From the NCBI GenBank assembly GCA_025357055.1, contig JANXPZ010000131.1, positions 1-56,473 on the forward strand: a stretch of 56,473 nt of DNA, given 5' to 3'. Every line of letters begins with the position of its first letter. Position 1 is the stretch's first letter. Shown in pieces: positions 24,208 through 32,793 of this stretch. The notes under the pieces were generated by a model, which ran no database searches, had not been told where the DNA came from, and was given only the letters and a program-made list of their open reading frames with translations. The position numbers and the translations under genes are program-made. The stretch comes from Candidatus Eiseniibacteriota bacterium. Its GTDB lineage: Bacteria > Eisenbacteria > RBG-16-71-46.

Positions 24208-25555
24208 GCGGATCCTGACCACCTGGCTCGACGACGCACTGGCCCACGTCGAGGCCGTGCCGCGCTTCACGGCGTGCGGCCGCGTCACGCGGGTGATCGG
24301 TCAGGTCGTCGAGGTCTCGCCGCTCCCGGTCGGAGTGGGCGACGTCTGCCGCATCGCGCCCGACGACCATCACGGCATCCTGGCGCAGGTGGTGGGCTTC
24401 CACGAGCGCGGCATCATGCTCATGCCCCTCGACGAGACCGTCGGCATCCATCCGGGCGCGGTCGTCATCCCGCTCGGCCGCACGCTGTACGCGAACGCCA
24501 GCGACCGCCTGGTCGGGCGCGTGCTGGATGGCCTCGGGCGTCCGATCGACGGCAAGGGCCCGCTCGGCCCCACGCGGCGCTGCTCGTTGAGCGCGAATCC
24601 GCCCGATCCGCTCGAGCGCGCACGCATCAGCGAGCCGCTGGGCACCGGCGTGCGGGCCATCGATGGGCTCGTCACGCTGGGCAAGGGCCAGCGCATCGGC
24701 ATCATGGCCGGTTCGGGCGTGGGCAAGAGCGTGCTCATGGGCATGGTCGCGCGCCACACCACGGCCGACGTCAACGTCATCGCCCTGCTCGGTGAGCGCG
24801 GCCGTGAAGTGCGCGAGTTCATCGAGCGCGATCTCGGCCCGGAGGGGCTGCGCCGCTCGGTGGTGGTGGTCGCGACCAGCGACCAGGCGGCCGTCGTGCG
24901 GGCCACCGGGGCGCTCGTGGCCACCACCATCGCCGAGTACTTCCGCGACACCGGCCGCGACGTCATGCTGATGATGGACTCGGTCACGCGCGTGGCCATG
25001 GCCTGGCGCGAGATCGGGCTGGCGGTGGGAGAGCCCCCGACCACGAAGGGCTACCCGCCCTCGGTCTTCGCCGCGCTGCCGCGATTGCTCGAGCGCGCCG
25101 GCACGGCGAAGCAGGGCAGCATCACCGGCCTCTACGCCGTGCTGGTCGAGGGCGACGACTTCAACGAGCCCATCGCCGACGCGGCGCGCTCCATCCTCGA
25201 CGGTCACATCGTGCTGTCGCGCCGTCTCGCCAACGCCAAGCACTTCCCGGCCATCGACATCCTGGAGAGCGTGAGCCGTGTGCGCGACCAGGTCATCAGC
25301 AGCCGGCACCTCGACGCTGCGAACGACTTCCTGAAGCTCGAGGCCGCCCACCATTCGCATGAGGACCTCATCGCGGTCGGGGCCTACAAGGCCGGCGCCG
25401 ACCCGCTGGTGGACCGGGCGATCGCGCTGCGTTCCCAGACCCGGGCCTTCCTTCAGCAGACCGCCAGCGACCATTCCGATCTGGACGAGGCGTTCGCCCG
25501 GCTGCATCAGCTCTCCAGCCTCGCGGCCGTCCCGAACCGTGGAGACTCCGCATGA
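24200..25555 (+). CDS. fliI: flagellum-specific ATPase FliI
   Basis: Hexameric ATPase of the export apparatus, related to F1-beta. The 451 residues include Walker A GSGVGKS at about residue 171, the catalytic LLGERGREVREFIE, and Walker B region DVMLMMDSVTRVAMAWREIG. The family signature GEPPTTKGYPPSVFA and GSITGLYAVLVEGDDFNEP also match. The ATG overlaps the fliH stop and the stop overlaps fliJ. Confidence 0.97.
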   Translation: MSERILTTWLDDALAHVEAVPRFTACGRVTRVIGQVVEVSPLPVGVGDVCRIAPDDHHGILAQVVGFHERGIMLMPLDETVGIHPGAVVIPLGRTLYANASDRLVGRVLDGLGRPIDGKGPLGPTRRCSLSANPPDPLERARISEPLGTGVRAIDGLVTLGKGQRIGIMAGSGVGKSVLMGMVARHTTADVNVIALLGERGREVREFIERDLGPEGLRRSVVVVATSDQAAVVRATGALVATTIAEYFRDTGRDVMLMMDSVTRVAMAWREIGLAVGEPPTTKGYPPSVFAALPRLLERAGTAKQGSITGLYAVLVEGDDFNEPIADAARSILDGHIVLSRRLANAKHFPAIDILESVSRVRDQVISSRHLDAANDFLKLEAAHHSHEDLIAVGAYKAGADPLVDRAIALRSQTRAFLQQTASDHSDLDEAFARLHQLSSLAAVPNRGDSA

Positions 25556-26004
25556 AGGGATTCGTCTTCCGTCTGGAACGCCTGCTCGAGCTTCGTTCCA
25601 CGGCGGAGCGTGAGCGGGCCCAGGCCCTGGGCCAGGCGATGCGCAGGGAGGAGACCCAGCGACAGGCTCTCGCGGATGCCAGCGAGCGGCTCGGCAGCTG
25701 CAACGACCAGATCGCCGGCGTGCTGGACAACGTGGCGCCGGCCGGCGCCCTCACCAACCTCCGGCTCGCCATCGAGGCCGCCATGCGGCAGGTGGATTCG
25801 GCCGCGGTCTCACACCAGGCCGCGCTGGATCAGATGCAGCAGGAGCGGGAGCTCTTCAGCCAGGCACGGGTGGAGCGCCGGGTGGTGGAGCGTCTGCGCG
25901 AGAAGCGGCGCGCGGCCTGGACCGAGGAGGCCTCGCGCGTCGAACAGGGCGAGCATGACAGTGTCGCGCGCAGCCGGCGCAGCGCCAGCGGAAGGTCGAA
26001 ATGA
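25552..26004 (+). CDS. fliJ: flagellar export chaperone-escort FliJ
   Basis: Coiled-coil stalk inserted in the FliI ring and contacting FlhA. The 150 residues start FVFRLERLLELRSTAERERA, typical of FliJ, and are almost wholly charged helix, ending in a basic tail. Sequence identity in this family is low, so the call rests on the start motif, coiled-coil composition and place after fliI. Confidence 0.85.
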   Translation: MKGFVFRLERLLELRSTAERERAQALGQAMRREETQRQALADASERLGSCNDQIAGVLDNVAPAGALTNLRLAIEAAMRQVDSAAVSHQAALDQMQQERELFSQARVERRVVERLREKRRAAWTEEASRVEQGEHDSVARSRRSASGRSK

Positions 26005-26579
26005 AGTTCCTGATCAGCGGAGCAGCCGCGTTCGTCGTCGCGCTCATCGCCGGCACGCTCGTCCCGGTCCTCACGACGCCCGTGAAGCCCGCACCTGCGT
26101 CCCCGGCGGCGCACGCCGAGGCCGCAAAGGACGAAGGAGCGCCGGCGACCGCCGCGACCCCGCCGGGGGCCGCGGCAGACACGAGCCACCCGACCCCGGC
26201 CCCTACGCCGGCGCCGGATGCCGTGGTCGCGGGGAACCCCGCTGCCACGGCTGTGGAGCCGCCGGCCACGGCCCCCGCCGGGAAGCCCGCCGTGCCGGCC
26301 GAGGCCGAGCCGCCGCCCCTTCGTCTGCCGCCGCCCGCGGTCGGTCCTGTCCGTATCGAAGCCAGGTCGTACTCCGACGTCGCGAAGATCCTGGTCAACA
26401 TGAAGCCGGCCGAGGTCGGCCCGATCCTGGCGCGCATGAGCGACGAGAACGTCGAGGGCATCCTGGCGCAACTGGGCCCGCGCCCGGCGGCATCGCTGCT
26501 GGCGCAACTGCCGGCCGAGCGGGCCGCGGCGATGAGCCTGCGCCTCATCAATCGTGGACCACGGGAGAAGAAACCATGA
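26001..26579 (+). CDS. MotE-like protein (MgtE N-terminal-type domain)
   Basis: A 192-residue membrane-anchored protein. A hydrophobic segment at 5-25 (ISGAAAFVVALIAGTLVPVL) is followed by a Pro/Ala linker (30-110). A helical domain similar to the N-terminal domain of MgtE covers about 125-185 (YSDVAKILVNMKPAEVGPIL, ILAQLGPRPAASLLAQLP). Genes of this kind often lie next to fliJ; in Rhizobiales MotE is reported to act with the MotC stator factor. The start overlaps the fliJ stop and the stop overlaps fliK, so it belongs to the operon. The predicted site of action is the periplasm or inner-membrane face of the basal body. Confidence 0.78.
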   Translation: MKFLISGAAAFVVALIAGTLVPVLTTPVKPAPASPAAHAEAAKDEGAPATAATPPGAAADTSHPTPAPTPAPDAVVAGNPAATAVEPPATAPAGKPAVPAEAEPPPLRLPPPAVGPVRIEARSYSDVAKILVNMKPAEVGPILARMSDENVEGILAQLGPRPAASLLAQLPAERAAAMSLRLINRGPREKKP

Positions 26580-28273
26580 ACCCCATCGCCTTCACCTCCG
26601 TAGACGCGCTATCCGAGCCGAGAGGCGAAAGCCCGGCGCCCGGAGTCACCGGAGATGCCGACTCCGCCGAGTTCGGTCTCGCGCTGGCGATGGCGGCTGC
26701 CGCCCAGTCGCCGGCCGCGGTCGTGCCCCGGCCGTCGCCCGCCGCCGTTCCCGTCCCCACCGGTGATCGCCCGGATCCCGCGCTCGCCGATGCGACCCGC
26801 GCGATCGCGGACGATGTGGCCGATGCGCTGGCTGCGGTCCCGCGGCCGGCGCCTCCGGGCTCCGCGCCGCTCCCGCTGGACGCCGCCGGGACCGCGAGGC
26901 CGCCGATCGCGCCGTTCCCGGCGCGAGCCGCGGGCGCGGGGCGCGAAGGAACGCCGCTTCCCGCCTCGCCGGCGGGACCGGAGGCGAAGCTGCCGCTGCC
27001 GCTCCCGATGACGGTCGCCGCGGGCGCGGAGCTCGAAGGAGCGCCGCTGGCCTCCGCGCCGGTGCGGCCGGAACCCGCCAGCTCCCCGGCAATCCCTGCG
27101 GGGAACGCCGCTGCGTCAACGACCCCGGTCGCGGCGGAGGCGGCCGCCGTGGCGCGCGACGCGTCGCTGCGAACGGCCGACCTGCCGCTGACCATCCGCG
27201 TGCTCGAGCTGGTGCGCGGCATGACCGAACAGGCGGCCCGGGTCGCGCTCGACACGGCCATGTCGACCGGTCCGGCGCAGGGCTCTCCGCTCGAGACGGC
27301 GCCGCAGTCCGGCCGGCTCGCGGGTGCGCCCCGGCAGGACCTGGAGGCGCCGCTCGCAGCGGCGGTCGTTTCCCGCCAGGCACTCGCGACCAAGGCGCTC
27401 GAGGCGCTGCCGGGCCCTGACCTGCTCGAACGCGGCCGGCCCGCGTCACGGGCCCCGCTCCGGCCGGCATCCGAGGCCGTGGCGCAGAACGAGGCCGCGA
27501 CCTCGGGCGAAGTCTGGATGGCGCGGAGCGCGATGCTGCCGCGAGCCGCCGCACCGGCCGGTCCGCCGCTGCCTGTCCTGCGGGGCGACGTGCGCCTGGC
27601 GCCCGGGGTTCCGACGCAGGCCGTGCCGCTGCCGGGGGTCGAGGCCGGCGAACGGGGCCGCGGCCGGCCCGTGGAGCCGGCGCCGGATGGTGACGGCCCG
27701 ACGCGAGCGGCGGGCGCGATGCTGGCGGACGTCTCCGCGGCGGCGCGCGCGTCCCTGGCGGGCGAGCCCGTCCCCGCGTTCGCGGGGCCGGACTCGTCGG
27801 TCCCGCAGAACGCGCGGCCAGCGGCCGGGTCCGTGGATCCGGCGGCGGGTTCCATGCGGGCGGCGCCCGCGGAGCCGCACACGCCTGCGCGCCTGGGTGA
27901 CCAGGTCACGCTGCAATTCAGCGGCGAGGACGGTCTCGAAGGACAGCTGCGCGTCGCGGTGCGGGGACAGAACGTGCGCGCCACCATCCTTTCGGACGAT
28001 CCGGTCTCAGCCGAGCGGTTCGCGCGCGGGCTCGACGGCCTGCAGCGGGCCCTCCTCGACCGCGGCTTCTCCGAGGCGCGCCTGAACGTGCAGCAGACCC
28101 CGCGGAGTGAAGGCCCGGCGTCCGGTTACGTCCCGCGGGACGGCAACCAGGGAGAATCCCAGCCCCGCGGCGAGAGCCGCGACCGATATCCGTCCTCGCG
28201 CCAGGAGCGCGAGCCCGCCTCCCCCGAGGACCGTCCGGACCGGCGCCCATCACGCCAGCGGACAGAAAGGTAG
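26576..28273 (+). CDS. fliK: hook-length control protein FliK
   Basis: Molecular ruler that measures hook length and switches FlhB specificity. The 565 residues are mostly an Ala/Pro-rich, low-complexity ruler. The C-terminal FliK domain (about 435-505) contains LGDQVTLQFSGEDGLEGQLR, then RVAVRGQNVRATILSDDPVS and LDGLQRALLDRGFSEARLNV. A basic, disordered tail follows. I place the start at the ATG overlapping the MotE-like stop; the frame stays open far upstream only because it shadows fliJ and the MotE-like gene. Confidence 0.88.
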   Translation: MNPIAFTSVDALSEPRGESPAPGVTGDADSAEFGLALAMAAAAQSPAAVVPRPSPAAVPVPTGDRPDPALADATRAIADDVADALAAVPRPAPPGSAPLPLDAAGTARPPIAPFPARAAGAGREGTPLPASPAGPEAKLPLPLPMTVAAGAELEGAPLASAPVRPEPASSPAIPAGNAAASTTPVAAEAAAVARDASLRTADLPLTIRVLELVRGMTEQAARVALDTAMSTGPAQGSPLETAPQSGRLAGAPRQDLEAPLAAAVVSRQALATKALEALPGPDLLERGRPASRAPLRPASEAVAQNEAATSGEVWMARSAMLPRAAAPAGPPLPVLRGDVRLAPGVPTQAVPLPGVEAGERGRGRPVEPAPDGDGPTRAAGAMLADVSAAARASLAGEPVPAFAGPDSSVPQNARPAAGSVDPAAGSMRAAPAEPHTPARLGDQVTLQFSGEDGLEGQLRVAVRGQNVRATILSDDPVSAERFARGLDGLQRALLDRGFSEARLNVQQTPRSEGPASGYVPRDGNQGESQPRGESRDRYPSSRQEREPASPEDRPDRRPSRQRTER

Positions 28274-28280
28274 GCACGAC

Positions 28281-28967
28281 ATGATCAACTCCGTCACGAA
28301 CTCGGCGCTGTTCGGCGCCACGGCCGGTTCCACGGCCCCGAAGAAGAGCCTCGACAAGGATGCGTTCATGACGCTGCTCGTCACGCAGCTGAAGAACCAG
28401 GATCCCATGAACCCGTCGGACTCCTCCCAGCTGGCGGCCCAGCTGGCGCAGTTCACGAGCGTCGAGCAGCTCACGCAGCTCAACGAGGCGGTGACCTCGC
28501 AGGAGATCTCCCTGCGGGAGGCCACGCTGCTGAGCAAGACCTCCCTGAGCGCCGCGCTCATCGGCCGGCGCGTGATCGCCGAGGGGAACCAGGTGAACGT
28601 CCCGACCACGGGCGCAGCCCAGGTCCGCATCGAGGTGGGCGCGGGCGGCGGCCAGGCGAAGCTGCGCCTGCTCGACTCGCTCGGCAACGAGGTGGCCACG
28701 CGCGAGCTCGGCGTGCTCCCGGCGGGTCGTCAGACCATCACCCTGCCCGCGGACCTGCCGGTCGGGACCTACCACTACGAGATCACGGTCACGGGGGCCA
28801 AGAACACCAGCGTCGCCGTCGCCACCTTCACCCGGGGGATGGTGGACGGCGTCAGCTTCAAGAACGGCCAGATCGTGCTGCGCATCGGCGGCATGGAGGT
28901 CGCGCTGGACGACCTGGCCGAGATCGAACCGGAGTCCGTGCCGGGCCCGGTGGTGGCGGGCCCCTGA
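28281..28967 (+). CDS. flgD: hook-cap assembly protein FlgD
   Basis: Caps the growing hook and is discarded after completion. The 228 residues carry the FlgD signature DKDAFMTLLVTQLKNQDPMN, then SSQLAAQLAQFTSVEQLTQL. A FlgD Ig-like/Tudor region follows, with RLLDSLGNEVATRELGVLPA and GTYHYEITVTG. Start: the MINSVTNSAL ATG. It follows fliK by 7 bp. Confidence 0.95.
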   Translation: MINSVTNSALFGATAGSTAPKKSLDKDAFMTLLVTQLKNQDPMNPSDSSQLAAQLAQFTSVEQLTQLNEAVTSQEISLREATLLSKTSLSAALIGRRVIAEGNQVNVPTTGAAQVRIEVGAGGGQAKLRLLDSLGNEVATRELGVLPAGRQTITLPADLPVGTYHYEITVTGAKNTSVAVATFTRGMVDGVSFKNGQIVLRIGGMEVALDDLAEIEPESVPGPVVAGP

Positions 28968-29085
28968 CGCCCCATCCGAGAGCGCTCAGCGCGGCAGGAG
29001 GGATTCTCGCGAGCACCGAAATCGCCTTGATTCGTTCCGTCACCGATCCGAAGTGGTTCGACCCCAATCAGGAGAACATTGACCT

Positions 29086-30336
29086 ATGATGCGCGCTCTC
29101 TTTGCCGGAGTCTCGGGCCTGCGCAACCATCAGACCCGGATGGACGTGATCGGCAACAACATCGCCAACGTCAACACGATCGGCTTCAAGTCTTCGCGGG
29201 TCACCTTCAAGGAGGCCTTCGCCCAGCTGATCGAGGGCGCCTCCCGGCCGTCGGGGAACCTCGGCGGCATCAACCCGATCCAGGTCGGCACCGGCATGAA
29301 CGTCGGCAGCATCGACCAGCTCTTCACGCAGGGCAGCCTCGAGACGACGGGCCAGCCGCTCGACCTGGCCATCCAGGGCGAAGCCATGTTCGTGCTCCAC
29401 AACGGATCGCGACTGGTCTACTCGCGCGCCGGCAACTTCCAGCTCGACGCGAACGGCCGGCTGATCTCGCCCAGCTCGGGCTTCGTGGCGCAGGGCATCA
29501 ACGCCGACTCGGCCGGCAACTTCACCACGACCAACGCCATCGGCGACGTCCAGATCCGCCTCGGTGACAAGGCCCCGGCCTCGTCCACGAACCTGATCTC
29601 GCTGACGGGCAACCTCGACGCGAGCGCCGTCGTCGGCGCGACCCACAACATGGGCATCACGGTCTACGACGTCACGGGCAACCCGCACCAGTTGCAGGTC
29701 GTCTTCACGAACACGGGCCCCAGCACGTGGACCTGGGAAGCCACCTGCGCCACGGCCCCGGTCACGCCGGCCGGCACCGGCACCGCCACCTTCGGCGTCA
29801 ACGGCAGCCTGTCGACCTTCACCTTCCCGGGCGGCGGTACGAGTCTGACGCTCACGCCGACCTCCGGAGCGCCGTTCGACATCTCCATCAACCCCGGCAG
29901 CATCAACGGCATCGACGGCCTGGCCGGGTTCACCAACCCCTCGAACGCCGTGGTGAACAGCCAGAACGGCTACCAGGCCGGTGACCTGGTCAACATCAGC
30001 GTGGACAACAAGGGGGTCATCGCCGGCTTCTTCAGCAACGGCGTCACCCGCAACCTCGCGCAGATCGCGCTGGCCACGTTCAACAACCCCGGTGGCCTGC
30101 TGCGCTCCGGCGACAACATCTACGAGGAATCCGCGAACTCCGGGACGGGCGTCATCGGCTTCGCCGGTGGCACCAGCCGCTCGACCCTGACCCCGGGCGC
30201 GCTCGAGACCTCGAACGTGGACATCTCGCAGGAATTCACCAACATGATCGTCGCGCAGCGCGGCTTCCAGGCGAACGCGCGAGTGATCACGACCGCCGAC
30301 CAGATGCTGAACGAACTCGTGAATCTGCGCGGCTAG
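29086..30336 (+). CDS. flgE: hook protein FlgE
   Basis: Hook subunit, 416 residues. The rod/hook/HAP N-terminus MRALFAGVSGLRNHQTRMDV is followed by the signature IGNNIANVNTIGFKSSRVTF. A domain with LDLAIQGEAMFVL and a Thr/Gly-rich outer domain come next. The C-terminal D0 helix is LETSNVDISQEFTNMIVAQR, GFQANARVITTADQMLNELV. Two ATGs lie in tandem; AGGAG is about 12 bases upstream. The 118-bp gap after flgD contains no convincing promoter. Confidence 0.96.
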   Translation: MMRALFAGVSGLRNHQTRMDVIGNNIANVNTIGFKSSRVTFKEAFAQLIEGASRPSGNLGGINPIQVGTGMNVGSIDQLFTQGSLETTGQPLDLAIQGEAMFVLHNGSRLVYSRAGNFQLDANGRLISPSSGFVAQGINADSAGNFTTTNAIGDVQIRLGDKAPASSTNLISLTGNLDASAVVGATHNMGITVYDVTGNPHQLQVVFTNTGPSTWTWEATCATAPVTPAGTGTATFGVNGSLSTFTFPGGGTSLTLTPTSGAPFDISINPGSINGIDGLAGFTNPSNAVVNSQNGYQAGDLVNISVDNKGVIAGFFSNGVTRNLAQIALATFNNPGGLLRSGDNIYEESANSGTGVIGFAGGTSRSTLTPGALETSNVDISQEFTNMIVAQRGFQANARVITTADQMLNELVNLRG

Positions 30337-30352
30337 TCCCGACCGCACCGGT

Positions 30353-30380
30353 GGCGCCGCTCCCGCAGGGGGGCGGCGCC
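30353..30380 (+). terminator. hairpin after flgE
   Basis: GGCGCCGC and GCGGCGCC pair perfectly over 8 bp around a 12-base loop, followed by GCTTTCC. It lies at the left end of a 335-bp gap that also holds the sigma54 promoter of fliL; no gene was seen in the gap. It likely separates the flgB-flgE and fliL-fliA transcripts. Confidence 0.6.
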
Positions 30381-30582
30381 GCTTTCCGGCAGGGGACGCC
30401 GCTTCCCGGGAAGACTTTTCCGTCTGACCCCGTTCGCCGTCTCCAGCCGCGACCGATCCTTCCGCCCCGCTCCAGCCCGCGGTCACCCGCCTCCAGCGCA
30501 ACCGATGGCCCCCGCGCGAGATAGCCGGTCCAGACCGTCGCCTGCCCTTCCCGGTCATCAACTCCGTTTCCGCCGGACACGT

Positions 30583-30598
30583 TGGTACGGCCGTTGCT
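30583..30598 (+). promoter_or_regulatory. sigma54 promoter of the fliL operon
   Basis: TGGTAC-N5-TTGCT with GG and GC 10 bases apart, one mismatch in the -24 box. The transcript would start about 60 bases before the fliL ATG. Confidence 0.72.
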
Positions 30599-30671
30599 CA
30601 ATGCAAGGTCGGACTTCCGGTGTCTGTGCCGGCGTCCCCCCACGAAGCCAGATCCGGACACGAGGCGCCCC

Positions 30672-31433
30672 ATGAGCGAAGAGCCCAAGAAGGACCCGAA
30701 GCCGACCGCCGATGGAGCCGCGGGCGCCGCCCCGGGTGCAGCCGACGCGAAGGCGCCGGCCAAGGGTGGGGCCGCGGCCCAGGAAGCAGAAACGGCCGCC
30801 GGCAAGGACGAGGACAAGAAGAAGAACGAGGAGAAGAAGAAGGACAAGGGCAAGGACAAGGACAAGGACAAGAAGAAGGGCAAGGAATCAGGAGAGGAGA
30901 AGGCTCCCGCCAAGCCGTTCAAGATCCCCGAGCCCGCCCTCCTGGCGGCCACGATCGTGGCCGCGTTGACCGTCGGCTCGCTGCTCGGGGGCCTGCTCAT
31001 CGCGCCGAAGGTCATCGCGGCGCGGAACGCACGGCCCGCGGCTCCGGCCCGGACGGAAGCGGCCGAAGAGGGTGGCGGAGCACCGGAAGCCGAAGGCAAG
31101 AAGGGCGGAGGCAAGAAGGGCGAAGGAGAGAAGTCCGCCGTCTACAGCATCGACAACATCGTCGTGAACCCCGCCGGCTCGGCCGGCACCCGCTTCCTCA
31201 TGGCCAGCGTGGCTTTCGAGCTGCCCGACGAGAAGGCGGTCGAACTGTTGCGCGAGAAAGAGGTCCAGATCCGTGACGCGGTGATCGCCACGCTCGAGAG
31301 CCAGACGCTGGAGATGCTCGCGGCCCCCGGGTCGCGCGAGGTCATCAAGCGGCAGCTCGCCGTCGCCGTCAAGTCGTTCGTGCCCGGCCACCGGCAGCTG
31401 CGCGTCTACCTGCCGCAGTTCGTCCTCCAGTAG
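30672..31433 (+). CDS. fliL: stator-supporting membrane protein FliL with long Lys-rich N-terminus
   Basis: FliL surrounds and stabilises the MotAB stator. The 253-residue product is longer than the usual 150-180 because of a cytoplasmic extension. Residues about 45-75 are almost all Lys, Glu and Asp. The membrane helix is near 87-112 (LLAATIVAALTVGSLLGGLL). The periplasmic FliL domain has YSIDNIVVNPAGSAGTRFLM, then ELLREKEVQIRDAVIATLES. It ends GHRQLRVYLPQFVLQ, as FliL proteins do. The start is the MSEEPKKD ATG; its ribosome binding site is weak. Confidence 0.92.
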   Translation: MSEEPKKDPKPTADGAAGAAPGAADAKAPAKGGAAAQEAETAAGKDEDKKKNEEKKKDKGKDKDKDKKKGKESGEEKAPAKPFKIPEPALLAATIVAALTVGSLLGGLLIAPKVIAARNARPAAPARTEAAEEGGGAPEAEGKKGGGKKGEGEKSAVYSIDNIVVNPAGSAGTRFLMASVAFELPDEKAVELLREKEVQIRDAVIATLESQTLEMLAAPGSREVIKRQLAVAVKSFVPGHRQLRVYLPQFVLQ

Positions 31434-31441
31434 GGGCCGCG

Positions 31442-32464
31442 ATGTCACAGACGCTCACTCAGAAAGAGATCGACCTCCTCCTCTGCGGCACGGCGTCGCT
31501 CAGTCCGTCGCAGACGAACGAGCCCATCGCCGCGGCGGAGATCGTCGCGTACAACTTCATGAGGCCCCCCCGGGTCAACAAGGACCGCCGCTCCACGCTG
31601 GAGTCGATCCACACGCGGTTCGCGCTCTCCATGCAGGCGATGCTCACCTCGCGCCTGCGCACGCCCATCGACCTGGTGCTGAGCAGCGTCGAGCAGGCCA
31701 ACTTCTCGGAGTTCATCCTCTCCCTCGCCTCTCCCTGTGCCGCCTACGTGTTCAAGATCGGCGACCGGCTGGGAAGCCAGGGGGTCATCGACTTCAGCAC
31801 GGACGTCGCCTACCACCTGGTGGACCGGATGTTCGGTGGGCCCGGCGAGCCCTGCGAGATCCGCCGCAGCCTCACCACGCTCGAGCAGACGGTCGTCCGC
31901 GGCATGGCCGACCGCGGGGTCGGCCTGCTGCGGGACGCCTGGCAGGGCCAGCTCGCGATGAATCCCGAGGTGGTCCTGTTCGAGTCCATCCCGGACATGC
32001 TGCAGATCACGAGCCGTGAGGACACCGTCCTGCTGATGACGTTCGAGATGCGCACGGGCGGCTTCAACGGCTTCATCACCATCTGCCTGCCGATGGGCAT
32101 CATCGAGCAGTCGCTGCAGAGCCGGCAGGCTGCCCGGCAGCTCCAGTCCCGCGGGGGTGGCGCGGACGTGAGCGGCGCCCGCGCGCTCGTCGAGGCCAGT
32201 CTCAAGACCGCCCAGCTCGTGCTGCAGGCGCGCCTGCCGGTCTTCCGGCTCAGCGCCCGCGACGTCAACAACCTCCAGGTCGGTCAGGTCATCCAGGCCG
32301 GGCTCCTCCTGGACGTTCCCGTCGAGGTCCTTGTCAACGGCCGGGTCAGCTACCTGGGTTCCCTGGGTCAGCAGCGCCGGCGAGTCTGTCTTCGCATCAC
32401 TCATCCGGTCACGACCTCGGTCACCGAGCGGTCGGAGCATGACCGGCAGGGGAGAGTGCTATGA
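31442..32464 (+). CDS. fliM: motor switch protein FliM
   Basis: C-ring component and receptor for phospho-CheY. The 340 residues begin with TLTQKEIDLLLCG, the counterpart of the CheY-binding LSQDEIDALL peptide. The middle domain contains TRFALSMQAMLTSRLRTPID, FIITICLP-like sequence (GFNGFITICLPMGIIEQSL), and the C-terminal FliN-like domain has VLQARLPVFRLSARDVNNLQ. The chemotaxis operon carrying cheY is in the same window. Confidence 0.95.
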   Translation: MSQTLTQKEIDLLLCGTASLSPSQTNEPIAAAEIVAYNFMRPPRVNKDRRSTLESIHTRFALSMQAMLTSRLRTPIDLVLSSVEQANFSEFILSLASPCAAYVFKIGDRLGSQGVIDFSTDVAYHLVDRMFGGPGEPCEIRRSLTTLEQTVVRGMADRGVGLLRDAWQGQLAMNPEVVLFESIPDMLQITSREDTVLLMTFEMRTGGFNGFITICLPMGIIEQSLQSRQAARQLQSRGGGADVSGARALVEASLKTAQLVLQARLPVFRLSARDVNNLQVGQVIQAGLLLDVPVEVLVNGRVSYLGSLGQQRRRVCLRITHPVTTSVTERSEHDRQGRVL

Positions 32465-32793
32465 GCCCAGTCGAAGCCCAGAAGATCCCGGAGCCGGCTC
32501 CGCAGGACCTCACCGTGGTCGGCCGCGCCGAGAGCGCGGCGACGCTCGACGCGCTGCTCGACGTCTCGATGCCCATCGTGATCGAGATCGGGCGCGCCCA
32601 GATGACGGTCCAGGAAGTCCTGCAGCTCGGCGCCGGTTCGGTCATCCAGCTCGATCGCATCGTGGGCGAGCCCGTGGACATCTACGTGAGCGACCGGCGT
32701 CTGGCGCAGGGCGAGGTCGTGGTGGTGGGCGAGTACTTCGGCGTGCGCATCACCCGCGTGCTGGTGAACCAGGGCGTCGAGAGCGCCGCGTGA
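32461..32793 (+). CDS. fliN: motor switch protein FliN
   Basis: Lower C-ring component, with FliM and FliG. 110 residues, with the SpoA-fold pattern LLDVSMPIVIEIGRAQMTVQ, EVLQLGAGSVIQLDRIVGEP and VDIYVSDRRLAQGEVVVVGE. The ATG overlaps the fliM stop, and the stop overlaps the GTG of the fused fliOP gene. Confidence 0.95.
   Translation: MSPVEAQKIPEPAPQDLTVVGRAESAATLDALLDVSMPIVIEIGRAQMTVQEVLQLGAGSVIQLDRIVGEPVDIYVSDRRLAQGEVVVVGEYFGVRITRVLVNQGVESAA

Noticed and set aside
25610-26575. N-terminal extension of FliK into fliJ and the MotE-like gene
   Set aside because: It is only an open frame over two real genes. FliK begins at the ATG overlapping the previous stop, as the other genes do.
29040-29070. 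Promoter between flgD and flgE
   Set aside because: TTGATT and CCGATC are present but neither the sigma28 nor the sigma54 spacing fits.
32331-32789. N-terminal extension of the FliO-FliP frame over fliN
   Set aside because: Shadow of fliM/fliN; the GTG overlapping the fliN stop fits the operon pattern.
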